From: Hoylesella buccalis ATCC 35310
Lineage (GTDB): Bacteria; Bacteroidota; Bacteroidia; Bacteroidales; Bacteroidaceae
DNA: 64,000 nucleotides
Assembly: GCF_025151385.1 (NCBI RefSeq)
Contig: NZ_CP102287.1
Coordinates: forward strand, 1,302,001-1,366,000
Reading direction: 5' to 3'
The notes under the pieces are model-generated. The model was not told the DNA's origin. It made no database searches and was given only the letters and a program-made list of their open reading frames with translations. A program made the position numbers and the translations under genes. This document shows positions 47,688 through 54,383 of the stretch, piece by piece (the first letter of the stretch is position 1; each line of letters begins with the position of its first letter).

Positions 47688-48176
47688 ATGAAAACAGATA
47701 ATAGCAAAAAGGAACTTTCCTATTTTCGATTGAAGTTGGAAAGCTATATGAGTGAACATCACCCCGAGCGATTGGGAGACAAGGAGTTTATCACGGCAAG
47801 AGCCGACATAGCACTGACCGCCTACTGCGATGCCGTGGCGCAAGGTTTTAATCATTTAGAAGCAGAAAGAATAGCAAGTGAAGTGCTTTTCAGTGGACTG
47901 CATTTCTCAAAGTACGATACCCTTGTTTCTGTCTTGGAGGACGAGTTTGAGAGGAAACTCCCTGCACCGCTCCCCGAGAGGCTTTCGTTTTTATTGTTGG
48001 CGAACAAGGCTGTTCAAGCCACATTCGCTGGGTACGAACTGACGGACGAATTTGCCGCAAGCGAACAATACGACCGTCTTTACACCGAACTGACAGGCAC
48101 GATAGTACTGCTCATCGAGAGCAACAACCTGCCAACGGTCAAACAGACGGAGGAAGCAAGCCCGAAGGCGTTGTAG
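47688..48176 (+). CDS. DUF1896 family protein
   Basis: The 162-residue protein has the DUF1896 pattern: LSYFRLKLESYMSEHHPERL, FITARADIALTAYCDAVAQG, VLFSGLHFSKYDTLVSVL and YTELTGTIVLLIE. DUF1896 genes commonly sit right after the tandem integrases of Bacteroidetes mobile elements; the function is unknown. A strong terminator follows about 80 bases downstream. Confidence 0.85.
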   Translation: MKTDNSKKELSYFRLKLESYMSEHHPERLGDKEFITARADIALTAYCDAVAQGFNHLEAERIASEVLFSGLHFSKYDTLVSVLEDEFERKLPAPLPERLSFLLLANKAVQATFAGYELTDEFAASEQYDRLYTELTGTIVLLIESNNLPTVKQTEEASPKAL

Positions 48177-48258
48177 GCAAAGGCGCACGCAAAGTTCCTG
48201 ATGCCGTTTCTTATCGTGCAAAGGTACAACGGCAGCCTGTCTGCCCTGAAAGGTCAAG

Positions 48259-48299
48259 TCCTGCGGATGGAGAGTAGAATCTCCACCGCAGGATTTTTC
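48259..48299 (+). terminator. Terminator of the recombinase-DUF1896 operon
   Basis: TCCTGCGG and GGAGA pair with TCTCC and CCGCAGGA, giving a long stem with a small internal loop and a 6-base apical loop, followed by TTTTTCTTTTT. Confidence 0.85.
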
Positions 48300-48506
48300 T
48301 TTTTCAAGGCGGTACTACAATCCTCAATATCCGTGCGGTCGTATTCATCTCTCCCAACCTTGCAGGGCAGGGCTGCCGTAGAGAGTATAGGCACTACAAG
48401 AATACGGCATACTCAGGCTCTTTGGACGCAAAAGCGAATGATAGAAACAATAGTTAGAACTAACGATTGTCTTGACAATCTTATTATATGACAAGCCATT
48501 TTTTAT
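48300..48506. other. Non-coding region before the repeat array
   Basis: No gene is seen. The palindrome GATTGTC-TT-GACAATC lies at 48465-48480, just ahead of the repeat array and sharing its ATTGTC word. Confidence 0.5.
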
Positions 48507-48693
48507 ACAACTTATTGTCTGTACAATTTGTTGTCATAACAATTTATTGTCAAGACTATCTATTGTCAAGACAAACTATCGTCATAACAAACTATCATCA
48601 AAACAAACTATCGTCAAAACAAAACTATCGTCAAAACAAACTATCGTCAAAACAAACTATTGATAGTTCGACATCTCGATTTGTCGAACTATC
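48507..48693. repeat. Iteron-like array of 16-bp repeats with an adjacent inverted repeat
   Basis: About ten head-to-tail units of 16 bp (one of 17) run from 48507 to 48666. The left units read like ACAATTTATTGTCAAG and the right units ACAAACTATCGTCAAA, so the unit changes gradually along the array. A perfect 12-bp inverted repeat follows at once: GATAGTTCGACA at 48662-48673 and its complement at 48682-48693, loop of 8. Spacing of 16 bp is too short for CRISPR. Arrays like this usually bind a replication initiator, a recombination accessory factor or a mobilization regulator. Confidence 0.75.
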
Positions 48694-48940
48694 GAACTGT
48701 TGATAGACCAACAAATATGCAATAAAAGGAAAGAACCGGCACCTCATCTCATTACCGCAATAACGCTGAGGGATTTTCTCGTGGTCTTTTCTCTTGTCTT
48801 CCTGACATTTCCCTGCTTTTCCTCATCCCTTGTAGCGATGCTCTTGACCACTTACTTTTGCACCCGATAAGTACGGCAACGGGCAGCATAACAGCTCCAT
48901 TGCCGAGTAACAATATAGTAATCAAAACAATATCAAAGCA
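48694..48940. other. Non-coding region between the repeat array and the HTH genes
   Basis: No gene and no clear promoter was recognised. Antisense open frames here lack protein-like features. Confidence 0.5.
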
Positions 48941-49210
48941 ATGAAACTCATTATCATCGACCGCAAAGCGTGGGAGCGGCATCGCTCCGAATTTGCAGAC
49001 TTTATCCACCGTGTGGAAAAACTCATTGGTAATCCTCCTAAGAACGAGCAATGGCTCGACAACGAAGCCGTGTGCAAGCGTTTGGGCATAAGCAAGCGTA
49101 CCCTGCAATCATACCGAGATACGGGAAAAATCCCTTTCTCCATGATTGGGCACAAGTGTTATTACAAACAGACCGACATCAGCGAAATGCTGAATGAAGT
49201 CAAAAAATGA
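48941..49210 (+). CDS. Helix-turn-helix excisionase-like protein, first of two
   Basis: The 89-residue protein has a C-terminal winged helix: NEAVCKRLGISKRTLQSYRD, then GKIPFSMIGHKCYYKQTDI. This matches small HTH proteins of Bacteroidetes elements, which act as excisionases or regulators. It is a paralogue of the next gene, 7 bases downstream. Confidence 0.7.
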   Translation: MKLIIIDRKAWERHRSEFADFIHRVEKLIGNPPKNEQWLDNEAVCKRLGISKRTLQSYRDTGKIPFSMIGHKCYYKQTDISEMLNEVKK

Positions 49211-49217
49211 ATGAATT

Positions 49218-49529
49218 ATGGCAGAGAATGAAATCATTACGCAGGAAGACCCTCAGATGCAGTTATTTTCACAACTGATGGAAGGTACTTTGAAGAAGTT
49301 GGAGCGGTATTGTGCCACAGCTCGTCCGATGTTAGATGGCGAGGTTTACCTTTCGAGCGAGGAAGTGTGCAGCCACTTACGGCTCAGCACACGCACGCTC
49401 CAAGAGTATAAAAATGCAAGAATACTTCCATTCTACAAAATCGGAGGGAAGATACTTTACAAACAGAGCGACATACAAACAATGCTTGAAAAGTATTATA
49501 ATCCAATACCGCAAACAGGTAAGTTATGA
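49218..49529 (+). CDS. Helix-turn-helix excisionase-like protein, second of two
   Basis: The 103-residue protein has the same winged helix as its neighbour: SSEEVCSHLRLSTRTLQEYK followed by RILPFYKIGGKILYKQSDIQ. The pair probably provides directionality to the tandem recombinases or binds the nearby repeats. The region just after it is another repeat-rich stretch. Confidence 0.7.
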   Translation: MAENEIITQEDPQMQLFSQLMEGTLKKLERYCATARPMLDGEVYLSSEEVCSHLRLSTRTLQEYKNARILPFYKIGGKILYKQSDIQTMLEKYYNPIPQTGKL

Positions 49530-49700
49530 GTTAAGTTAAGAAATCAGTCGCGACTTAAGTAAAATGGTCAGTTATGACTTTGGTCAAAAAAATAGTTTCG
49601 ACCTAAGTCAAAATTAACTTTAGTCAAAAATATGTCAGCTCATAAAGTCAGTAAGTCAAGAAATTAGTCAAAACTTATCTCTTGACTTACTTTTTGAACT
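49530..49700. repeat. Degenerate repeats built on TTAGTCAAAA
   Basis: Variants of TTnGTCAAAA and GACTTAAGT recur at intervals of about 15-25 bases, in both orientations (for example TTTGGTCAAAAAAATAG, CTAAGTCAAAATTAA, TTAGTCAAAACTTATC and then CTTGACTTAC). They lie between the HTH genes and the mobilization-type genes. The pattern is looser than the array at 48507. They could be binding sites for one of the HTH proteins. Confidence 0.5.
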
Positions 49701-49776
49701 TTGAACTCTCGTCTATCAAAAGCACCCCAGAAAGGTTGCTTTATGGAACATAACAAACTATCTCTTTCTTTATACT

Positions 49777-49841
49777 GGCAAGGTGTGTCTTTGTACCACA
49801 AATTGCCATTTGTACCACAAAGACACTTGCCCCGAAAGGGG
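49777..49841. other. Inverted repeats upstream of the mobilization gene, possible oriT
   Basis: GGCAAG at 49777-49782 and TGTCTTTGT just after it pair with ACAAAGACACTTGCC at 49816-49830. Inside them TTTGTACCACAAA occurs twice. A short CCCCGAAAGGGG hairpin follows at once. Transfer origins of mobilizable Bacteroides elements typically lie just upstream of the mob genes, so this is a candidate oriT; no nick site can be assigned. Confidence 0.4.
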
Positions 49842-49882
49842 ATTAAATCACTCCAAAGTCGTGATTAGATAACATAGAAACG

Positions 49883-50299
49883 ATGAAAAGAAAGAAAACT
49901 AACAAACCTGACGGCAGATGTGCCACCTGCCAAAAATGGGACAGATGGCACATCAGGTTACCTAACTACGAAGACCAACAAAAGGTCATCAATCTTTATC
50001 GAAAGTCGGGAGCAAAAACCAAGAGCGATTATCTAAGGGCAAGATTACTTGGAGAGTCATTCAAGGTTATCACAGAAGACAAGTCAGATGAGAAATACTT
50101 GCGTGATCTCTCTAACATAATATCCCAAATTTACAAGATAAGTATTTTCTATAATGAAGCTGTCAAGACGCTCAACTGTTATCACTCAACAGCTACTGCC
50201 CAAAGAATGCTCCACAAACTTGAGAGCTATTCTGAAGCCATCATCAAGCTGCAAGTGCAAGCGATAAAATTAACGGAGGAGTATTCCGATACAAAGTAG
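49883..50299 (+). CDS. MobC-like plasmid mobilization relaxosome protein
   Basis: The 138-residue basic protein contains IRLPNYEDQQKVINLYRKSGAKTKSDYLRARLLG, a ribbon-helix-helix-like N-terminal part, and a helical C-terminal half (DLSNIISQIYKISIFYNEAV). This is the layout of MobC/MbpC-type relaxosome proteins of Bacteroidetes. These bind oriT and assist a relaxase, but no relaxase gene follows. A possible oriT lies upstream. Confidence 0.65.
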   Translation: MKRKKTNKPDGRCATCQKWDRWHIRLPNYEDQQKVINLYRKSGAKTKSDYLRARLLGESFKVITEDKSDEKYLRDLSNIISQIYKISIFYNEAVKTLNCYHSTATAQRMLHKLESYSEAIIKLQVQAIKLTEEYSDTK

Positions 50300-50305
50300 T
50301 TATGT

Positions 50306-50527
50306 GTGTGCTGTAAAAATACCGTGAATTATCGCAAACTCACAGAATTAATAGCTGAAGTTCATCAAGTAGGAGTAAACTATAATCAGGTGGTTAAACT
50401 TCTACACTGTAATACGGCAGACAAAAGCGTTCAGGCTTTATTGAAGGAACTTATCAGATTGACAAAAGAACTCATCGCCCTGCAAGAGAAGACGGTGAGT
50501 TTAACCATTGACTATCGAGAGAGATAA
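50306..50527 (+). CDS. Small protein resembling the C-terminal half of the MobC-like protein
   Basis: The 73-residue protein (GTG start, or a later GTG) aligns with the second half of the preceding gene: YRKLTELIAEVHQVGVNYNQ with YLRDLSNIISQIYKISIFYNE, and the LIALQEKTVSLTIDY end with LQVQAIKLTEEY. It follows six bases after that gene's stop. It is probably a duplicated half-gene, or the remains of a longer Mob protein. Confidence 0.5.
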   Translation: MCCKNTVNYRKLTELIAEVHQVGVNYNQVVKLLHCNTADKSVQALLKELIRLTKELIALQEKTVSLTIDYRER

Positions 50528-51001
50528 TGTAAGAGAGGGGATAATATTCCTACAAAATGTCCATTACGCCGTGTTTCCTTGGATTGCACAGCCTTTTTTG
50601 TTACCTTTACAACTGTAAAACAAGGTTCTTTGAAACATTGCAAAATAAGGAAAAAGAAAGAAACTCGTTCGTTTCTTATTCACCTTTTATATGTTGTATA
50701 TTCTATTTTTACCTAGTAATCAGTCGATTATATTCACGCCCATTACCTTTGCATATGACAGCCTATTTTTATTAGCACAAACAAAACTGTGATAATCTTT
50801 ATTATATTCCTATTCTATTTTTCTTAAACTGCTATAAATTTGAAATTATTAGAGATTTGATATGCCTTTGAGTCTGAATAACACACCGCCCTCTTTCTAT
50901 ATCAGAGCTTTACTCTTTCATACAAAACTATCAATTACGCAATTTTTACCTCATCATTTATGGGTATTTTAATGCAAAATGAGGAAAAAGATAGAATAAA
51001 A
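50528..51001. other. AT-rich non-coding region with the first copy of a short conserved block
   Basis: At 50601-50672 lies a copy of the block repeated at 54243-54316, whose reading frame includes FETLQNKEKERNS. A promoter-like TTACCTTTAC precedes it. A relaxase gene would normally stand here in a mobilizable element, but none is present. The base composition becomes clearly more AT-rich from here through the protease genes. Confidence 0.55.
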
Positions 51002-51032
51002 TTTGGAGGGTACATTATTTTTACCTAAATTG
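51002..51032 (+). promoter_or_regulatory. Possible promoter of the first C10 protease gene
   Basis: TTTG at 51002-51005 and TAAATTG at 51026-51032 are 20 bases apart. The second box deviates from TAnnTTTG. It overlaps a TTGCGCAA palindrome. The start codon lies 40 bases downstream. Confidence 0.4.
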
Positions 51033-51072
51033 CGCAATATGAATTCTTATCTATAATGTCAAACTAAAACAG

Positions 51073-52503
51073 ATGGTTATGAAGAACTATTATCTAAAAT
51101 TATTACCCGTAGCACTCTTTTTTTTGAGTGGGTGTAGTGACAAAGCAAATGAAGTTGATACCATTATAGATAATGGGTATAGATCTTATATTTCTTTGTC
51201 AGAACAAGAGTACAATAGTATTGCCTATCCAGATAATAAGGAATTAACAAATTCCGAAATTGAGGATATTGCAAAATCATACATCGAAAGTATTAAGGGG
51301 ACAAGCACAAGAGCGACCTTTAATTCTTTCTCAGATGTACAAAAAGAAAAAATCACTTTACCTTTGACGACAAACAAGCACGAGAAAGATGAAAACATAA
51401 GTTTCACAAAAATAAAGTGGACTGCCCAACAAACAAAGAAACCGATAAGTATGATTGTAAGTTCTGATTGTCGTTTCCCTTATGTTATTGCTTTTTCTGA
51501 GGAAGGAGATTTCTTTTCACCAAACGAAACAGCAGATTTGATGATAAAAAATGCAATGAACATAGCCTTGCAAGAGATTTCCGTAATTAAGCAATGCGAA
51601 GATTCTCTTCGTGAAAAGACAAAGGCTTATGTCAATACGCAAATTAGGGAAAAGGGGATGAAACATGTAGAATACCTTGTAAACAATACTCCTGTAACAC
51701 GCAGTTCTGCCACAGGCAATCCTTCTGGGCAATTATATAAAATAGTTGAGCCTATGCTAAAAACAAAATGGGATCAGACAAGTCCTTATAATCTTTATAT
51801 GCCTAAATGTCCCCCAGAATATGATTTTGGCTATGGTTATGACGGACGCCATCCTGCAGGGTGTGCAATTATTGCTTGGGCACAAGTCTTGGCGTATTTA
51901 CAACCGAATATTAATGATATTACAACTCCTGAAGGACAGAAGTTTTATTGGGGTAATTTAGGAAGTTATTCTCCGAATTTTTGGGGAAACCATGAGCCTA
52001 CTGAGGAAGATAAAAGATTAGCCTCTTTGATAAAGAATCTTGCAGATGGAAGTGGCACAAAATTTACACGCAAAGGAGGTTCTGTTTCTGTAGATGAAGT
52101 TGCAAATTATGTAAAAAAATGGAATATCCATATTGATGGAAAAAACTCTTGTACTTTCCAAAATATGGCAAACTCTTTAAATTCAAGAAGACCTGTTATA
52201 TGTAGAGGAACTGCAAGAGCCATCAGAGGAACAAGAGCTACAGGAGTATTTACCAATGGTTCACATGCATGGGTTGTTGATGGTTATCAAATTCGCGTTC
52301 GTCCCTCTAATGTGGCTCTTTCACCAAAACAACCTCGCAGAATTTTAAAGAGGTACAATGTTTATTGCCATGCAAATATGGGATGGGGAGGAAGTTTTGA
52401 TGGTTGGTATTTATATCGTTATGACGGAAGTATTGACTTCGATTGTGGAGGAGATTTATACGATATAGATTTAGCCTGTTATCCAAATGCTCGTTTAAAC
52501 TAA
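51073..52503 (+). CDS. C10-family (streptopain-like) cysteine protease lipoprotein
   Basis: The 476-residue protease begins MVMKNYYLKLLPVALFFLSGC, a lipoprotein signal, followed by a prodomain of about 220 residues. The catalytic domain starts at TKWDQTSPYNLY. The nucleophile C264 stands in HPAGCAIIAWAQ, the catalytic H398 in GSHAWVVDGY, and the oxyanion/Trp region is CHANMGWGGSFDGWY. C10 enzymes include streptopain, interpain A and the Bfp proteases of Bacteroides fragilis, some of which are carried by mobile elements. All key residues are present, so it is probably active on the cell surface or outside the cell. A start at the third codon is equally possible. Confidence 0.9.
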   Translation: MVMKNYYLKLLPVALFFLSGCSDKANEVDTIIDNGYRSYISLSEQEYNSIAYPDNKELTNSEIEDIAKSYIESIKGTSTRATFNSFSDVQKEKITLPLTTNKHEKDENISFTKIKWTAQQTKKPISMIVSSDCRFPYVIAFSEEGDFFSPNETADLMIKNAMNIALQEISVIKQCEDSLREKTKAYVNTQIREKGMKHVEYLVNNTPVTRSSATGNPSGQLYKIVEPMLKTKWDQTSPYNLYMPKCPPEYDFGYGYDGRHPAGCAIIAWAQVLAYLQPNINDITTPEGQKFYWGNLGSYSPNFWGNHEPTEEDKRLASLIKNLADGSGTKFTRKGGSVSVDEVANYVKKWNIHIDGKNSCTFQNMANSLNSRRPVICRGTARAIRGTRATGVFTNGSHAWVVDGYQIRVRPSNVALSPKQPRRILKRYNVYCHANMGWGGSFDGWYLYRYDGSIDFDCGGDLYDIDLACYPNARLN

Positions 52504-52511
52504 TATCTTTT

Positions 52512-52545
52512 GGCAATCTCTCTTCAAACGAGATTGCCTTTTCTT
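52512..52545 (+). terminator. Terminator of the first C10 protease gene
   Basis: GGCAATCTC and GAGATTGCC form a perfect 9-bp stem with a 9-base loop, followed by TTTTCTTT. Confidence 0.85.
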
Positions 52546-52560
52546 TAAATACTATAGAAT

Positions 52561-53928
52561 ATGCGTTTAAAATTGAACAATACAATATATATAGTTTGTG
52601 CTATCTTTTTGTTTTTTCATAACTCATGCATGAAAAATGAGATAGAGTTAAAAGAAAAAGATGAAAAAAAAATAGTAACTTCCTATGAGAGAAATATCAA
52701 TGATGCGGAAACAGAACTCAATGATATTCTTTTAGGCAAAACAACTCGTGTAAACTCTATTGTTCCAAAACACCTCATTCTGAAAAATAAATTTACTCTC
52801 AAAGTAGACGGAACTTCTATAGGTACAAGAGTTGGGGAACAGACAAGGTCAGATGTTGATAATTCAACAAATGTACATATTTTCAATTTTCAAGGTGGTG
52901 GATATGCTATAATGAGCGGAGATACAAGGGTTACTCCAATGTTAGTGCTTACAGATAAAGGAGAAATCCCTCAAGATGGTGTCGTAGACAATCCTAATCT
53001 TGTACCATTTTTGGCAAATATGGAAGTCCAAATCATTAAAGAGATTAATGAGTTTAACGAAAATAATAGAATCAATAAAAACAATGAAATTTCTGTTGTA
53101 TATGGAAAATGGGAAAAAACTTTTTCCGAAATGAAAGAAGGATATTGTCCTGTTGAGTGGGGGCAAGGAAGTCCTTACAATCAATTTTGTCCATTAACGG
53201 ATGGAAAATTATCCTGCACAGGCTGCGTACCAACTGCTGTTGCACAATTATTATCCGTTTATAAATTTCCTAAACAATACAACGGCTATGATTTTGATTG
53301 GGAGATTATGAATCGTTATGTAACGAATTGGTATCCATATCCTCCTGCAATCCCTTATATAGCAAGGATTATGCAACAATTAGGTTTACGACAAAATTTA
53401 GATGTTACTTATGCCAAATATCCAGAAAGTGAAACTGACGAAAATAAAGGAAGCTCCGCTTCTACTGATAATATCCCGAGGACTCTTAAGAATTTAGGGT
53501 TTTCATCTGGAGGAGTAAAAAAAGATTATAATGAAACAGATATTGTCAATGAATTAAGGAAAGGATACTATGTATTAGTAAGTGGTTATGCAAAGGAAAC
53601 GAAACACAAAAAGAAATTTTTAGGCATTACTATAAAGACTTGGTATTCATACTCAGATGGGCATTGTTGGCTGGTTCATGGGTTATTGGAAATGAGCCGT
53701 TCTGTCTTTCGCAAAAAAAATGGGCAAACCATAGGTTTTTATACACAACGAAAGTATTATTTGTTGTGTAATATGGGATGGAATGGCTCGGATAGTGGCT
53801 ATTATTATAGCGGTGCTTTTAATACAGATAAAGGTCCTGAAACAGATTTTGAAAAAACAAGAAGCAAGAGTAAGGAAGAGGGTAATTTTCGATATAAACT
53901 ATCTGCTATCACAGGAATACGGAAATAA
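52561..53928 (+). CDS. C10-family cysteine protease lipoprotein, second copy
   Basis: The 455-residue protease has a lipoprotein signal ending at FFHNSC. Its Spi-type prodomain (IFNFQGGGYAIMSGDTRVTPM and VLTDKGEIP) is the usual inhibitory region of C10 zymogens. The catalytic domain follows: VEWGQGSPYNQFCP, C222 in CTGCVPTAVAQLL, H368 in DGHCWLVHG, and CNMGWNGSDSGYYY. The residue after the catalytic His pair is Cys instead of the usual Ala (GHCW for GHAW). It shares little sequence with the first protease, so the pair is not a recent duplication. Confidence 0.9.
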   Translation: MRLKLNNTIYIVCAIFLFFHNSCMKNEIELKEKDEKKIVTSYERNINDAETELNDILLGKTTRVNSIVPKHLILKNKFTLKVDGTSIGTRVGEQTRSDVDNSTNVHIFNFQGGGYAIMSGDTRVTPMLVLTDKGEIPQDGVVDNPNLVPFLANMEVQIIKEINEFNENNRINKNNEISVVYGKWEKTFSEMKEGYCPVEWGQGSPYNQFCPLTDGKLSCTGCVPTAVAQLLSVYKFPKQYNGYDFDWEIMNRYVTNWYPYPPAIPYIARIMQQLGLRQNLDVTYAKYPESETDENKGSSASTDNIPRTLKNLGFSSGGVKKDYNETDIVNELRKGYYVLVSGYAKETKHKKKFLGITIKTWYSYSDGHCWLVHGLLEMSRSVFRKKNGQTIGFYTQRKYYLLCNMGWNGSDSGYYYSGAFNTDKGPETDFEKTRSKSKEEGNFRYKLSAITGIRK

Positions 53929-53938
53929 ATAATGACAG

Positions 53939-53967
53939 CGAAAGGGTTTCACAGCAAAGCCCTTTCG
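53939..53967 (+). terminator. Terminator of the second C10 protease gene
   Basis: CGAAAGGG and CCCTTTCG form a perfect 8-bp stem, extended by AA/TT pairs, with a T-rich tail (TTGTATTTTCTT). Confidence 0.8.
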
Positions 53968-54242
53968 TTGTATTTTCTTAATATTCTTTCGAGATGCAAC
54001 TTCTTTTGAAAGATAGAAAAACATTTCGAGTACTCTCCTATAAGATTTGATTTTAGCCTATATGGGTAATATGGTGTTCTTAAGAATGTAAACGATAATC
54101 TTATATCATTGCTACTATCCCGAAAGTTATATTTTGAATATGTCTTTTCCTTTCAATATCGTAAGATTTATAATTGCGATATTATTAAGAAGTGTAATAA
54201 TATTAAATTTACCTAATTATGATGTCGTTTCACAACTATTGA

Positions 54243-54316
54243 TTATCTTTGCACTATACAATAATATGGTCTTTGAGGCATTGCAGAATAAAGAAAGGGG
54301 AAGAAACTCGCTCGTT
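54243..54316 (+). repeat. Second copy of the short conserved block
   Basis: This is about 75% identical to 50601-50672. In the shared reading frame several of the differences are silent (GAA/GAG, CAA/CAG, AAG/AAA), and the peptide core FE-x-LQNKE-xx-RNS is kept. Copy 2 has a promoter element and an ATG; copy 1 has lost the ATG. The pair flanks the two protease genes. Confidence 0.55.
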
Positions 54317-54332
54317 ATCAAGCCGTAACCCT
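54315..54332 (+). repeat. Candidate recombinase arm site, right end
   Basis: GTTATCAAGCCGTAACCC matches 15 of 18 bases at 45009-45026 near the left end of the element. Confidence 0.5.
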
Positions 54333-54383
54333 TTTCTTCTTTATTCATTGTTATCTTCTTGATTATCTGAAAGATACAAAATT

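Larger units (their letters stand above)
53968..54383. other. Right end region of the nested element
   Basis: No large gene lies here. TATCTTTG at 54244-54251 is a good -7 promoter element. A 20-codon frame (ATG at 54266, MVFEALQNKERGRNSLVIKP, stop at 54326-54328) follows closely. GAATAAAGAA near 54286 pairs with CTTCTTTATTC near 54337 to give a hairpin. The block repeats the one at 50601-50672. The candidate arm site is at 54315-54332. Confidence 0.55.

Noticed and set aside
48507..48666. The repeat array as a CRISPR array
   Set aside because: The units are head to tail every 16 bases without unique spacers, and no cas genes are near.
54134..54328. 64-codon frame at the right end of the nested element as a membrane protein gene
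   Set aside because: Only its last 20 codons match the repeated block, and the upstream part is not conserved in the other copy.
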